A DNA stretch of 64,000 nt from Bacillus sp. JCM 19058 (GCA_001310555.1 BAXO01000003.1:37044-101043); one strand, 5' to 3'. Numbered from the stretch's first letter, positions 51,111 through 62,115 are shown. Notes: generated by a model not told the origin, from the letters alone. Program-made: numbers and translations.

Positions 51111-51970
51111 ATGAAGCTTGTCGCAATTGACTTAGACGGGACATTACTAGCGAAGGATGGAAAGATTAGCAAAGCAAATAATCTGGCCATTCGTGAGACC
51201 CAACATCAAGGACACATCGTCTCCATTGCTTCCGGCCGTTCCTTTCACGATACACAACATATTTTGAAAAACGCCGGATTGGCTTGCCCACTCATTACGG
51301 CAAATGGAGCAAGTGTATTTTATCAGGAAAAATACTTGGAGAGGCTCATGCTACCCGGAAAAACGACAATCGAAGTAATTGCTATGCTCGAAGAAAACGG
51401 ATATTATTATGAAATTTACACGAACGAAGGCATTCATCTATTCCATCGTTTATTAAATGAGGCTAGAGAAGAGGCGAAGACATTAGTTGAAAAAGATGTA
51501 GGGCTTACATTAGAGCCGATCGAGGAAGAGCTAGACATTCAACTACGGCAAGGAGGACTCCAGCACTTCAATCACTCCAACGAAACAGATTATAATAAGC
51601 TCGACATTTACAAAATTTTTGTTCTTTGCTTCGATAAAGAAAAGCTGGCACAGCTTGAAAGGCAGCTCCAAACCCGTCAGGATATTTCATTGACTACCTC
51701 TGGCTCGTTTAAGCTCGAAATAGCCCACCCTTCAGTAAGCAAAGGACATTCATTGATGATCCTAGCCGATCATTTGCAAATTCCGTTAAAAGACACGGTT
51801 GCAATCGGGGACAACTTCAACGATATATCGATGTTTCGTGTCGCTGGCTGCAGCATCGCCATGGGAAATGCCCCAGACAAAGTGAAGGAAATGAGCACGT
51901 ACGTAACGAAAAGTAGCGAGGATGACGGGTCGCTTATGCATTAAGGAAATACGTGTCTTTATCTACGTGA
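51111..51970 (+). CDS. Cof-type HAD-superfamily sugar-phosphate phosphatase (frameshifted near 3' end)
   Basis: About 286 residues from ATG 51111 (GGGAGTGAG upstream). HAD motif I is LVAIDLDGTLL (two catalytic Asp), motif II in IASGRS, motif III/IV in KGHSLMILADHLQI and VAIGDNFNDISMFRVAG. The middle C2 cap is typical of Cof/YkrA phosphatases. One lost G near 51930 truncates the raw frame; restored, the C-terminus is DDGVAYALRKYVSLST with a stop at 51968-51970. Hydrolyses phosphorylated sugars or cofactors; specificity unknown. Divergent from the PTS operon. Confidence 0.9.
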
Positions 51971-52374
51971 GAAGAAGAGATATTTATTTCGAGCTTTCAT
52001 TTATGGATGACGATTGAAGGTTTGCTAATACTAACGGCTGGATTGGGGGTGAGGCTCCACCTAAACCTTTACTGAAGGCTTAGCCTTCCCCCCTACTAGT
52101 CGTTCGTATATACAGTATATAGCAAAATTTATTTAAATAGGAAGTAATGTAGATGACTTTTTTTCCTTTATCAACTGCGACATTTTCCGGGAAATAACGT
52201 CCTATTCTTTCATTTTTTTAACAAACTGTTGATGAAGGTAAGGAAAAAAAGGAGAAATTGCCCGAACATTGAATTTGATAGCTTAAAGACGACATCGCCC
52301 CTGCGAATCTCCTCTTGCCTTGAGTTCACTGATATTAAAAAAACTACCGAGCTTCTGCTCGATAGCCTTCCTTT
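51971..52374. other. Intergenic region between HAD phosphatase and DUF2165 gene
   Basis: Contains small GC stems near 52040-52090 (probably ending the phosphatase transcript) and a clear terminator for the DUF2165 gene at 52344-52365. No gene seen. Confidence 0.45.
52344..52365 (-). terminator. Intrinsic terminator of the DUF2165 gene
   Basis: Minus strand CTATCGAGC, AGAA loop, GCTCGGTAG, then TTTTTTT. Perfect textbook form, 10 bases past the stop. Confidence 0.85.
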
Positions 52375-52882
52375 TTATTCATCGTTTTTCAACGTAATGT
52401 AGACGAGCGCAACCGATTGAAACGTGACGAGGCGAAAAGCATCGGGAAGTCCGTTCCAAATACTATTCATCCACATGCCAAACCATTCCCCTGCAACGAC
52501 CTGAAACCCAAAAAAACCAAAGTAAGCAGCAGGCCGTTAATCCAAGGATTCCCATTTTCTTTGCTTCATGGAACGTCTGTCCGTCTTCATTCAAATTTTT
52601 GAGCATGTCATAGCCACCCTTCAAACAAAGGATCATAATTAATGCTTCAAATAAAATAATACAAACATAGGCAAAGTGATGAAAAGCCGGACTGCTAATC
52701 GCACGATAGGCAATCGTATTTTCTGCCACCTTATCTACGTTATCCATGCTTAAAACATGCTTGACGAACTGAAAATTCGTGAAATAATCGGTAACATTTC
52801 CAAAAACCACTACTAGTGCAAGCAACCCAACCGTTAAGACGATTAATGCTTTTGATAAACGAATAATTTTAGGCGTCGTCAT
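52375..52882 (-). CDS. DUF2165 family small membrane protein (frameshifted)
   Basis: About 168 residues, four predicted helices. From ATG 52882 it reads IRLSKALIVLTVGLLALVVVFGNVTDYFTNFQFVKHVLSMD, then AISSPAFHHFAYVCIILFEALIMILCL, both strongly typical of DUF2165. The raw frame slips near 52505-52510; restored, the end is VVAGEWFGMWMNSIWNGLPDAFRLV, again the family pattern, up to a stop at 52375. Function unknown. Single gene with its own terminator. Confidence 0.87.
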
Positions 52883-53586
52883 ATCTTAATCTCCTTTGCG
52901 ATCTACGCACTCTCATTGTTCTTGCTAGCGTCAGAAAAATCAAAGCAATCTTTTACTGTATGTTCACATAATATGCGCTCGTCCTTGGATTATTATTCGA
53001 ATCAATGGCTCATTTATTACCGACTTCAGTAGTGACAAGTTCTATAGCGCCTGTGGTCACGCGTCCAAAAGTCCATAACAATCCGTCTCATATTCCAGCA
53101 GTTAAACTATCATGATCGTTTCTGCGAACGCTCTCCCTTTCACCTTACTTCGATTTGTCTCAAAAAAAGATGCTAAAGCAAGTGCGACCACCATCGCAAA
53201 AGTAAAGGCGTAACTATTCTATTTTGACCCCCATAGTTCTCACCTATCTTAGAAATTTCTACGAGTAAATCTCCTTCACACCGATTGATTCCTGATGCAC
53301 GGCCGAAGAAGTAGCAAAACGAATAGTAACACGTGAAGTTTTGCTTTAGTTCGTTCAAAGAGAGTATTCTTCAATCGTCTGTATAGGAAGTCGGGACGCT
53401 TTTTGAAACTGCTTATCTTCTAAACAAAGGAAAAAGGCTAGTTACACGAAGTAGCGGTAACTAGCCTTTTGTTATTCCATGTGCGTCCATTATTTTTAGA
53501 TGAGTATCTTTTACTAAATTCGAGAACTATTTTAAGGTAGTACTTCTTTGCCAATTAATTCCGGCAAGGACGTGATGAAGGCACCG
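52883..53586. other. Intergenic region with a terminator and a possible coding remnant
   Basis: On the minus strand (about 53110-53370) a frameshift-corrected reading gives protein-like text ending VALALASFFETNRSKVKGRAFAE, but there is no ribosome binding site and no recognised family; it may be a decayed gene. A strong hairpin lies at 53432-53470. Confidence 0.35.
53432..53470. terminator. Strong hairpin terminator
   Basis: AAAAGGCTAGTTAC and GTAACTAGCCTTTT form a perfect 14-base-pair stem with T-runs on both strands, a bidirectional terminator. The gene it serves is unclear; the nearest convincing one is the 67-residue protein on its right. Confidence 0.75.
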
Positions 53587-53790
53587 TTATGAAAGGTGCC
53601 GCCGTTCGCTTAAATCGACAATTTTGACGCTTAACACTTTATTCAAATTTATTAATTCACCTTCTACAGACCACCAGCCATCCGGTGATTGTTTAATCTC
53701 TGATTCCAGTGATGCATACGAATCTTTTTTCAGCATGATTTGCTTTGAGCTTGAATTTTCGAATTCAAAGGTAACAATAAAATCGTTCAT
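53587..53790 (-). CDS. Small hypothetical protein
   Basis: Intact, 67 residues, ATG 53790 with GAGGAGGGAAG upstream. Mixed alpha/beta content: DFIVTFEFENSSSKQIML, then SYASLESEIKQSPDGWWSVEGELIN and the closing LNKVLSVKIVDLSERRH; the N-terminal strands and the WWSVEG turn suggest a small compact domain. No membrane helix or signal. A hairpin GGCACC/GGTGCC (53581-53601) overlaps the stop codon and probably ends its transcript. I do not recognise a named family. Confidence 0.65.
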   Translation of the reverse strand: MNDFIVTFEFENSSSKQIMLKKDSYASLESEIKQSPDGWWSVEGELINLNKVLSVKIVDLSERRHLS

Positions 53791-53918
53791 CGATCTTCCC
53801 TCCTCTTTCGTTTAGACTGTAGCTGCAAGCAGCACGGACAAACGAGCCCCGCTTTTCCTATGTACGCCCTGACACTGAAAAAGTTCCGCACTGATTTCTT
53901 TCCGCAACGAGAGAATTT

Positions 53919-54773
53919 CTAGTATAATCGTAAAGGCCTTGGCTGCATGTGCATAACCGAGGCCCGTCCGTTAAACGATTCGTTTCGTAACGCGCTGGAC
54001 AGCAGATCAATAATCAGTACGACGACGACAATCCCAATTAAAATCATGCCGACACGTTCCCAATTTCTGGCGGTAATCGAGAAGATAAGCGGTGTCCCGA
54101 TACCACCTGCACCGATAATGCCTAACGTTGCCGCAGAGCGCATATTTATTTCGAAGCGATAAAGCGTTGCCGAGATGAACCCTGGTAAGACTTGTGGAAC
54201 AACGGCATACCACAGAATTTGCATTTTGTTGGCTCCGGTTGCTATTAACGCTTCTGTCGGACCTTTATCGATCGATTCAATCTCTTCGGCGTATAATTTT
54301 CCTAACATACCGACGGCACCGATTCCGAGCGCGATCATTCCTGCGTATGCACCAGTCCGACAACTTTAATAAAGAGCAAGGCCATCACGATATCAGGGAA
54401 TGTTCGAAAAAAAGCTAAGAAAGAATTTCCCAGAGCCGGAAATAGCACGAAGAGCGCTAAGATTGCGCGCCGCCCAAAAGGAAACAGGAGCAGCGATGAT
54501 GACAGAAATGGCAATACCGACGATTGCGATCGCTAATGTTTCAAGCAGTCCACGAAGCAAATCCTCCCCTTCCGGAGAATAGACGTAATCCCATTCCGGG
54601 TTAAGGACCCGCTAAATATTGCTTTCGTTACCGGCCACGCCGTATCCCGAATCCCACTATAGTTAATCCCTGAAAATGCCCAAACATATATCGCTAGCAA
54701 AATCAGGATTACAAAAGCTGTTTTAATTCGGCGTTTTTTTCGTATGCTGTGAGGTGTTTCTTAAATCGTTCAT
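53919..54773 (-). CDS. phnE: Phosphonate ABC transporter permease PhnE, second copy (frameshifted)
   Basis: About 284 residues; ATG 54773 overlaps the stop of the first phnE (ATGA). Corrected N-terminus KTAFVILILLAIYVWAFSGI. Then WDYVYSPEGEDLLRGLLETLAIA and the EAA-type loop SIDKGPTEALIATGANKMQILWYAVVPQVLPGF, followed by AATLGIIGAGGIGTPL, a signature of PhnE permeases. Breaks near 54740, 54610, 54460 and 54360. Partner of the first PhnE. The C-terminus past ALRNE may also be slightly off frame. Confidence 0.87.
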
Positions 54774-55560
54774 ATTAAATACTCCCGAATTTTCAAGCTG
54801 ACGTAATCAATAATAACAACAACGAGCAAAGTGTACAAAATAAGTGAAAACACTTGGTCATAATTAAAAAAAAGTTCAATGCTTGATTATAGAAGAGCCC
54901 AATACCACCAGCCCCAACGAGACCAAGAATAGCCGCCGCCCGAACGTTAATCTCAAATGTGTAAAGCACATAGGTCGTAAATTGTGGCAATATTTGCGGG
55001 ACGACGCCAAAAACAATCCATTGTATTTTATTGGCGCCAACAGCTGTCATTGCTTCAAGCGGACCTTGTTCGATATTTTCAATGGCTTCAAAAGAAAGCT
55101 TCGCAATTATTCCGATTGAAAAGATGCTTAGAGCAACCATTCCAGCTAGAGGAGTAAACCCTAATATCGCTGCAAAAATCGCTGCAAGCAACAAGTCCGG
55201 GACTGTCCGCAAAATATTTAGCAAAATACGTGAGGTTTGATGAAGCCAAACCGGTGTCGCGACATTTCTCGAACATAAAAACATAATCGGAACCGACATG
55301 ATCGCACCAAACGTTGTCCCGATCAAGGCGATACGAATCGTGTCAAGCATCGCCGGTGTGACCGTAATAAAATAACCCCAGTCAGGCGGAAACATTCTCA
55401 CAATCAGATCGAGCATGTTCTCGGCATTGGCAAAAAAGGTAATCGGATTAGCCCCGATGTAAATTGCGCTGGCAACGATAATCGCCAAGACGAGTAAGCC
55501 CGTCATATATAATCTCGTTTTCGGAGGAGGTTTAATCGATTGATTCATTGGCTGACCCAT
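54770..55560 (-). CDS. phnE: Phosphonate ABC transporter permease PhnE, first copy (frameshifted at 3' end)
   Basis: About 263 residues; ATG 55560 follows GGGAGGG. Helices from TRLYMTGLLVLAIIVASAIYI; LDTIRIALIGTTFGAIMSVPI; VPDLLLAAIFAAILG; the loop ENIEQGPLEAMTAVGANKIQWIVFGVVPQILP; and AAAILGLVGAGGIGL, typical of PhnE. The A-run at 54866-54871 breaks the frame; restored, the end is NYDQVFSLILYTLLVVVIIDYV with a stop overlapping the next ATG. Forms a dimeric membrane channel with the second PhnE. Confidence 0.9.
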
Positions 55561-55651
55561 GCATATCCCTCCCTGTGTAATACCGTTTTATTCCGTTTTG
55601 ATATGTATATACGCTCATTGGCGAACCAACTCTCTTAAAAATTGAGATAGG

Positions 55652-55684
55652 CGGAAAGCCCGATGCGCAGGCGCCGGGCTTCCG
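55652..55684 (-). terminator. Hairpin between phnD and phnE
   Basis: CGGAAGCCCG and CGGGCTTTCCG form a 10-base-pair stem in the 189-base gap. Tail is TATCTCAATTTTT, so it may act as a partial terminator that makes more receptor than permease, or stabilise the phnD message. Confidence 0.5.
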
Positions 55685-55749
55685 GTGATAAGCTAAAAAT
55701 CTAAAGCGATTCTTCGTTACCTCTGCCGTACGAAAGATAGTAATGACGA

Positions 55750-56679
55750 TTATTCTCCAGTAATTTTGCTTTCATATTCTCGGACGATGTCGAAGTTAGA
55801 ATCATCTGATTCCATGTAGCCTTCATGAGTATAAACATCGTAAATGATTTGACGGCCTTCTTCGGACTCACCGATGGCAATAAACGCTTCTTGAATCTTT
55901 TTCTGCCATTCTTCGTCCATGTCAGCACGAACGGAAATCGTATCATTCGGAATGAATTCCGTTGTTGCTAAAATTCTTGTATCCTCCCACACATTCGGGA
56001 AGTCTCCCACGACGACGTTTCGTGCATCCTGGAACGTCGTAGCCGCATCAACATCACCGTTTAATACAGCAATAATACCAGCATCATGCCCTGTAAGGTT
56101 AACAGGAGTCACATCCGTTTGTGGATCGATTCCGGCTTCAAGCAACGAAGCGGCTGGCCAAATATAACCAGCTGATGAAGACACATCTTGATAACCAATC
56201 GTCTTCCCTATCAAATCTTCAAGCGTTTCAATATCCGAATCGGCACGTACAACAAACTGAGACCGATAGCCTTCAACAAGCTCGTCTGTCGGCTGGCCAT
56301 CTTCCTCATTCACGCCGTAGCGAAGAGACTGCAAAATCACTTCCGCCGCCCCCATCTCTTTAGCTTGTACATACGCATTTGGCGGTAAGAAGCCAACATC
56401 GACTTGCTTTGAAGCCATGGCCTCGACAACCGTATTGTAGCTCGTTGAGACGCTGACATTAACTGGAATATCCAGCTCTGCCTCTAGTAGATCTTCGAGA
56501 GGCTTCGCACGCGCCTCCAATGTTTCAGCGTTTTGAGATGGAACAAACTGAACCGATAATTCCTCCGGTGCATAGCCATTACCCTCACTTGCCTCATTGT
56601 CACCGTCCGAGCCACCACAAGCAGTTAGCGCAATTGCTGAGAATGTAGCAACCATCAAACCTATTATTTTCTTTTTCAA
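55750..56679 (-). CDS. phnD: Phosphate/phosphite/phosphonate ABC transporter substrate-binding lipoprotein PhnD
   Basis: Intact, 309 residues; TTG 56679 start, GGGGCG six bases upstream. Lipoprotein signal ending ALTACGG (Cys21). Mature part LSVQFVPSQNAETLEARAKPLEDLLE, then VSTSYNTVVEAMASKQVDVGFLPPNAYV (ligand site) and SSSAGYIWPAASLLEAG, characteristic of the PhnD family. First gene of the phnD-phnE-phnE unit. Substrate may be phosphonate, phosphite or a related anion. Confidence 0.92.
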   Translation of the reverse strand: MKKKIIGLMVATFSAIALTACGGSDGDNEASEGNGYAPEELSVQFVPSQNAETLEARAKPLEDLLEAELDIPVNVSVSTSYNTVVEAMASKQVDVGFLPPNAYVQAKEMGAAEVILQSLRYGVNEEDGQPTDELVEGYRSQFVVRADSDIETLEDLIGKTIGYQDVSSSAGYIWPAASLLEAGIDPQTDVTPVNLTGHDAGIIAVLNGDVDAATTFQDARNVVVGDFPNVWEDTRILATTEFIPNDTISVRADMDEEWQKKIQEAFIAIGESEEGRQIIYDVYTHEGYMESDDSNFDIVREYESKITGE

Positions 56680-57158
56680 TTTGAACGCCCCTTTTTATTC
56701 GTATGTGTAAGACTACTTTTAAACCGTAGCATGACTTTTTAGTAGAAATATTAATTATTTGTAAAGTATCGATAAATATTGCTCTTGAGAAAAACTTATC
56801 CTTTACGATAATATGGTTAGTAATCGCCCTTTTTACATCATCCTGAAACTAGTAAAAGATCTTGAAGTTTGGAGGCTGCTACTCTCACTCCCTTCAATTT
56901 TTTTCGTGTTCTAATGAATAATGACGAGAATGAATAGATTTCCAATAAAATTGTACCAAAATAACTGAAAAGTTACCATCATTATTTTTCTCGCTTTGTC
57001 CCTTCGCGCAAAGAGAGAATAGCCATTTACAACGCATAAGCAACATTAAATAGAGCACTGAACGTACACGAAAAATGTTTTTCCAATATACTATCCTGCA
57101 CTATTATAGGCGGGCTCTATGCGGCATTTTCTAAAATGGAGAATATGGAGGAGCTCCT
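56680..57158. other. Intergenic region between divergent phnD and the LysE-type gene
   Basis: 479 AT-rich bases with promoters for both directions expected. TTTACA near 56758 (minus strand) is a candidate -35 for phnD. No gene. Confidence 0.4.
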
Positions 57159-57797
57159 ATGCTTGACCTGACACAAATCACAGCTTTTTTAGCAGCTGCT
57201 ATCGCCTTAACATTAATGCCTGGACCAGACATAATCTTCGTCGCAGCGCAAAGCATGTCACGGAGCAGACTTAGCGGTATTGCGGTCGCGCTCGGTCTTT
57301 GTACAGGGCTAATTATCCATACAGGCGCTGCTGCCCTTGGCATTTCGGCTGTAATCGCTTCGTCACAAACAGCCTTTCCGCTCGTCAAAATTCTCGGATC
57401 TCTTTACTTGCTCTATTTGGCTTGGAGCGCGTGGCGAAACAGAAATATAGTAACGGACGCTACTCTACCACGCGCCCGAGCGGATAAGCGATCAGGCTTT
57501 TTTCACCTGTATCGCAGAGGAATCGTCATGAATCTGTTCAATCCTAAGGTCTTGTTATTCTTTCTTGCATTGCTGCCGCAATTTACAGATGTGGAAAAAG
57601 GCGCTCTCCCTTTACAAATGCTGCAGCTCGGTTTTCTCTTTATCGCTGTGGCAATTGTCATTTTCTGCTCAGTATCGCTCTTCTCCAGCTATTTAGGTCA
57701 CATGCTGACTAACCGTTCTTCGAGATGGAGCAAGCGCTTAGCCGTTATTGAAGCTCTCATTTATCTTTTACTGGCATTGAACATTGTATTCTTATAA
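57159..57797 (+). CDS. LysE-family amino acid/solute exporter
   Basis: Intact, 212 residues with six predicted helices; ATG 57159 follows GGAGGAG. N-terminus ITAFLAAAIALTLMPGPDIIFVAAQSMS carries the LysE/RhtB signature (LTPGPD-like LMPGPD), then LGLCTGLIIHTGAAALGIS, LKILGSLYLLYLAWSAWR and NLFNPKVLLFFLALLPQF. Exports amino acids or other small molecules; lysine is not proven, though lysine catabolism genes may be present elsewhere in this window. Confidence 0.93.
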   Translation: MLDLTQITAFLAAAIALTLMPGPDIIFVAAQSMSRSRLSGIAVALGLCTGLIIHTGAAALGISAVIASSQTAFPLVKILGSLYLLYLAWSAWRNRNIVTDATLPRARADKRSGFFHLYRRGIVMNLFNPKVLLFFLALLPQFTDVEKGALPLQMLQLGFLFIAVAIVIFCSVSLFSSYLGHMLTNRSSRWSKRLAVIEALIYLLLALNIVFL

Positions 57798-58105
57798 TCT
57801 CACTTAATAGAACAAAATGTAAAGCGCCTGCTTTAGCAGTAGACAAACTAAGGCGGCGTCAGCGGAGATAGGAAACACAGTGTCGGTAGGGACTGATGTT
57901 GACTTAACGGACAGAGGCAAAAGGATTTTTCTCGTTGCTAGACGCCCTGCGCCGGGCGAGCGATCCTTTGAATGAGTAATCATTCAAGCCAAATTTTAAA
58001 CTTTCTTGTCTTAAAAAAGTACCCGTACTCCTCTATTCAATCGAGAGAGTACGGGGTATGGCTAGTAAAGCGATGTAAATTCTTTATCCCCTCTTCGCTT
58101 TTTAC
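57798..58105. other. Intergenic region between convergent LysE-type gene and adenine deaminase
   Basis: About 308 bases. It holds the hairpin at 57918-57970, a likely two-way terminator for the convergent genes. Nothing else recognised. Confidence 0.45.
57918..57970. terminator. Long hairpin, probable bidirectional terminator
   Basis: CAAAAGGAT and ATCCTTTG form the base, with inner CTCG/CGAG and CGCCC/GGGCG stems. T-run on the plus strand in the loop region only, so termination efficiency is uncertain. Confidence 0.5.
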
Positions 58106-59918
58106 TTACTGCTCTACAAATAACGAAACCTTCTCAAAGCCTTCCTCAGTCGTCTTAAACAAGCCTTTATCGGAAATTCGAAGCTCTGGTACGACGAGTA
58201 ACGCCAGTAAGGATATCGTCATAAATGCATAATTCATCGTACAACCTACTTCAGCCAATGCCTCTCCTATCGCACGCGATTGCTCTGCCACTTGTTCAAA
58301 CGGTGCATTGGACATTAGCCTGCGACTGGAAGCGCGAGCTCTGTTGCTTTTTCCTCTGTCACGACCGATATTCCACCTTGCATCGCAGCGACGCGGTTTG
58401 CCGCCTCAGCCATCAGCCTATCATCGTTCCCGATGACCATTAAGTTGTGGCAATCATGCGAAACCGTCGTCGCCAGTGCCGCCGAGGCATTCAGTCCGAT
58501 ATTTAAGACGAGTCCCAATGCTTTGTTACCACTAGCCCGGTGTCTCTCAATCACGGCAATTTTGCATACATTATCTTCTGGACTTACCGTTAGAAAGCCA
58601 TTTTTTTGCCGCGACGGAAATAATCTCTTCCTTCGTATCGACATGATTTTCACGGACTTTGATCGCTCTTGCTTTCACTATTCCTTGCTTGGTTGGCGCC
58701 TGGATGGCGAAATCTTCTGCTACCACTCGCTTTTTTTAAATGGACTGAACGGGTTGCTTCCTCCGGGTACGCAAACTCAGGCAATTGGACGAGCATTTTG
58801 CCGTTTTCTGCGACAACCTGACCTGCCGCTACCGTTAATCCGACCTTCACTTCAGCCAGATTGCCATCGAAAATATTAATATCGGCGTACGAGCTGGTGT
58901 TATCGTGCCGACATCGCGCACGACGCCAAAGCGCTCCGCTGGATTAATCGTTGCCATTTGAAAAGCCGTCACAGGCTTCACACCTTGGGAGATCGCATGA
59001 CGCACAACGAAGTCAATGTGACCTTCGTCAACAAGCGATTCAGGGCTTCGATCATCGGTTACCAATATCAGTCGCCGCGGATCAAGCCCGCGTTCCGTGT
59101 GAGCTTTAATCGTTTCCTCTACATCGTGCCAAGCCGAGCCTCTCCGCATTTTCGCATACATGCCAAGCCGCACTCGTTCCACAACATCTTCCGCGCTAAC
59201 CACTTCATGATCTCCGCTAATCCCACTCGCTGCATAGGCGGATAGACGATTGTCGCCGACTGGCCAAGTAAAGTGTCCATCGACGACTCGGTTTGCCCGC
59301 AATGTTTCCTGAATTTCGCCAAGCATTTTTTCATCACTGAACACTACACCAGGAAAATTCATGACCTCACCTAGACCAATCATGTCGCTCCCCCACGTAA
59401 ATGCTTCAGCTACTTCCTGCGGCCCTATGGAAGCCCCGCTCGTTTCAAAATCAGGTCCGGTCGAAGGCACACAGGAAGCGACCTGCATGTAAGCAGCAAG
59501 CGGCGTTTTGCGCGCTTCCTCCAGCATAAGCCTTAAGCCAGGTAAACCAAGCACGTTCGCCATTTCGTGAGCATCAAAAAATCCTCGTTGTCCCTTTTAC
59601 TAGTACAGCTCTGGCAAATTGGGTAACTGTTATTTGGCTACTTTCAATATGGCAATGTCCGTCCAAGAACCCTGGTGCTACATATCGCCCGCCCGCATCA
59701 ATGACCTTTGTCTCTTTACCAATTAAATGGCTCGGGTCTTGTCCGACAAACGCAATTCTCGATCCTTGGATTCCAATAGACATCCCTGTTAGGATTTCAC
59801 CAGAGACGACATTGACAAGCCTCCCATTCTTAATGACTAACGTCGCTGCCTTATCCCCTCTGGCTGTCGCTACTAAATCAGGAACACATTCAGCCAGTTT
59901 CACTCTTGAATAATCCAA
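58106..59918 (-). CDS. ade: Adenine deaminase (frameshifted)
   Basis: Converts adenine to hypoxanthine in purine salvage; about 600 residues. I choose TTG 59918 because AAAGGTGGT lies seven bases upstream; an ATG at 59942 lacks such a site. N-terminal composite domain LVIKNGRLVNVVSGEILTGMSIGI, metal motif GFLDGHCHIESSQ, then after a break near 59568 DAHEMANVLGLPG, ASCVPSTGPDFETSG, FPGVVFSDEKML, VDGHFTWPVGDNRLSAYAASG (restored context) and LVTDDRSPESLVDEGHID. C-terminal part: LNIGLNASAALATTVSHDCHNLMVIG. Breaks near 59568, 58855, 58740, 58600 and 58315. Confidence 0.93.
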
Positions 59919-59953
59919 TGATACTACCACCTTTCTATCCATAGGTTGACTCC

Positions 59954-59959
59954 ATTATA
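59954..59959 (-). promoter_or_regulatory. Candidate -10 box for the adenine deaminase gene
   Basis: TATAAT (minus strand) 36 bases before the TTG 59918. The -35 at 17 bases (TTAATT) is weak. Confidence 0.35.
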
Positions 59960-60087
59960 GCTGTTTCTCGCGACGAAATTAAGCTTGGCAAGTTATTCAC
60001 CATACGTAGTTGTCATTTAGTCGTGAAGACGGTTCTATGATGAGTCACCTCTATTAGCTAAAATATCATTTGTGGATGACGAAAGAA

Positions 60088-60116
60088 AGAGGCAAGCGTC
60101 TATTGCACCTGCCTCT
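60088..60116 (-). terminator. Terminator of the oligopeptide transporter operon
   Basis: AGAGGCA and TGCCTCT form a perfect stem with a 15-base loop, then TTCTTTC. It lies 39 bases past the corrected stop of the DppF-like gene. Confidence 0.65.
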
Positions 60117-60154
60117 AACCGTCACCCTGCCCTTTAGGAAGGTAACGCTACTCG

Positions 60155-61126
60155 TTATACTAAATGACAGGCAACCTGGTGTCAGGCTCAACCTCCCTGA
60201 ATTCCGGTACCTCGCTCCGGCATATGTCGACAGCAAAGGGGCAGCGAGTGTGGAACTTACAACCTTTTGGCGGATTTGCTGGATTAGGAATATCTCCCTT
60301 TAATACGATCCGTTCCCGCTTCAGTGTCGGATCAGGGATCGGAACAGCAGATAGCAGCGCTTTTGTGTATGGATGGAGCGGGTTTCCGTATAGCTTGTCA
60401 CGACTCGCCAGCTCCATCATTGTCCCGAGGTAAAGAACGCCAATTTTTGAACAGAGGTGCTCGACGACGCTTAAGTCATGAGAGATAAATAAAAATGTGA
60501 TCTCTTTCTGATGCTGAAGCTCGCTGAACAAATTAATAATTTGGGCCTGAATGGAAACATCAAGCGCGGAAACCGGCTCATCAGCAACAATGAAGTCCGG
60601 ATTTAAAATAATCGACCTTGCAATACCGATTCGTTGCCGCTGTCCGCCACTGAATTCGTGTGGAAAACGGTCAATGTGATAAGACGAAAGTCCACAAATC
60701 TCCAGCACTTCCAGCACCTTCGCCCGCACGTCTTTTTTACTGACTAATCCATGATCGATTAATGCTTCTCCGATCGCATCGCCAATGCGAATGCGAGGAT
60801 TAAGGGAACTAAACGGATCCTGAAAAACGAATTGAAACTTCGGACGCAAGTTTCGTAGCTCCTTTTTAGACAGGGTGAAAAGATTTTGCCCTTTAAATAA
60901 AACCTCCCCTGAAGTAATTGACGATAGTCGTAAAATGCTACGACCAATGGTGCTTTTTCCGCTACCGGACTCCCCTACCAATCCAAAGGTTTCTCCTTTA
61001 TTAATTGTAAAGCTTACACCATCGACTGCCTTAACAATGTCCTTATTACGCTTAAAAATATTATTCGATTCTCCGAAATACTTTTTTTAAATTTTTCACT
61101 TCAATTAAAGGCTTGGCCGCACTCAT
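60155..61126 (-). CDS. Oligopeptide/dipeptide ABC transporter ATP-binding protein, DppF/OppF-like (frameshifted)
   Basis: About 323 residues; ATG 61126 overlaps the preceding stop (ATGA), GAGGTG upstream. N-terminus SAAKPLIEVKNLKK, then an A-run break near 61080; Walker A GESGSGKST, signature [13 protein letters not shown], Walker B FIVADEPVSALD, H-loop LFISHDLSVVEHL. C-terminal oligopeptide-ABC domain GDIPNPANPPKGCKFHTRCP. Near 60180 one lost G; restored the end is EPGHQVACHLV with a stop at 60155. Second ATPase of the importer. Confidence 0.92.
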
Positions 61127-62110
61127 ACACCCACCTCTTCTTCATAAAGACAACACGCCACCTGATGCTTATCGTTTATCTGTTTCATTTCAGGCGGCTT
61201 CTCGAGACAAATACTCATGCAATGCTCACATCGTTCACTAAAATAGCAGGATGGCTTTAAATCAAGCAAATTCGGAACTTGCCCCGGTATCGTGTATAGC
61301 TTCTCTTTTCTTTGGTTAATTACCGGCTTTGCTTCAAGCAGTCCTTTAGTATACGGATGCTTCGGGTTCTTGAATAATTCGACGACTGGTGCATGCTCGA
61401 TAATTCTACCTGCGTACATGACGACAACGTAATCAGCCACTTCTGCCACGACTCCAAGATCGTGCGTTATTAAGAGCATTGCCATTTTGCGCTCTTCTTT
61501 CAATGTGCGAAGTAAATCGAGAATTTGCGCTTGAATCGTCACATCAAGAGCTGTTGTCGGCTCGTCAGCAATTAGAAGGCGCGGATTACAGCAAAGTGCA
61601 ATGGCGATCATGATTCGCTGCAGCATTCCTCCACTCAGCTGATGAGGATAGGATAAGAACACCTCTTCACTGCGGCCGATTCCGACAAGCTCAATTAATT
61701 CGAGCGCCCTTTTTTTTCGCTTGCTTTTTCGTTAGGAGCTCGTGTTCTATCAGCGGTTCAGTGATTTGCTCACCAATTGTTAGGACCGGATTGAGCGACG
61801 ACATTGGCTCTTGAAAGATCATCGCCAAATCATTGCCGCGCGCCCGTCTAAGATCGCCTTTACCGATCTTCAATAAATCCTTTCCGTCAAACATGACCTC
61901 ACCCTTGACGGTACTTCCCGCAGTATAATCAATCAATCCCATGATTGACATCGCTGTTGCACTTTTTCCACAGCCAGACTCACCAACGAGGCAAACGGTC
62001 TGTCCTTCCTCGATTTCAAAGCTGACATCGTTAACTGCATTTACAAAGCCGGCCTCGGTTTGAAATTGTGTAAGTAAATGGTTTACCTTAAGTACAGGCT
62101 CCTTCGCCAT
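61123..62110 (-). CDS. Oligopeptide/dipeptide ABC transporter ATP-binding protein, DppD/OppD-like (frameshifted)
   Basis: About 330 residues; ATG 62110, five bases past AAAGGAGGTGA. Walker A GESGCGKSA, MIFQEPMSSLNPVLTIG, then after a break in the run near 61709 LELIELVGIGRSEEVF; LSGGMLQRIMIAIALCCNPRLLIADEPTTALD and LITHDLGVVAEVADYVVVMYAGR. C-terminal TIPGQVPNLLDLKPSC with the cluster of Cys typical of this subfamily. First ATPase of the importer; overlaps dppF-like gene by 4 bases. Confidence 0.92.
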
Positions 62111-62115
62111 GACCG

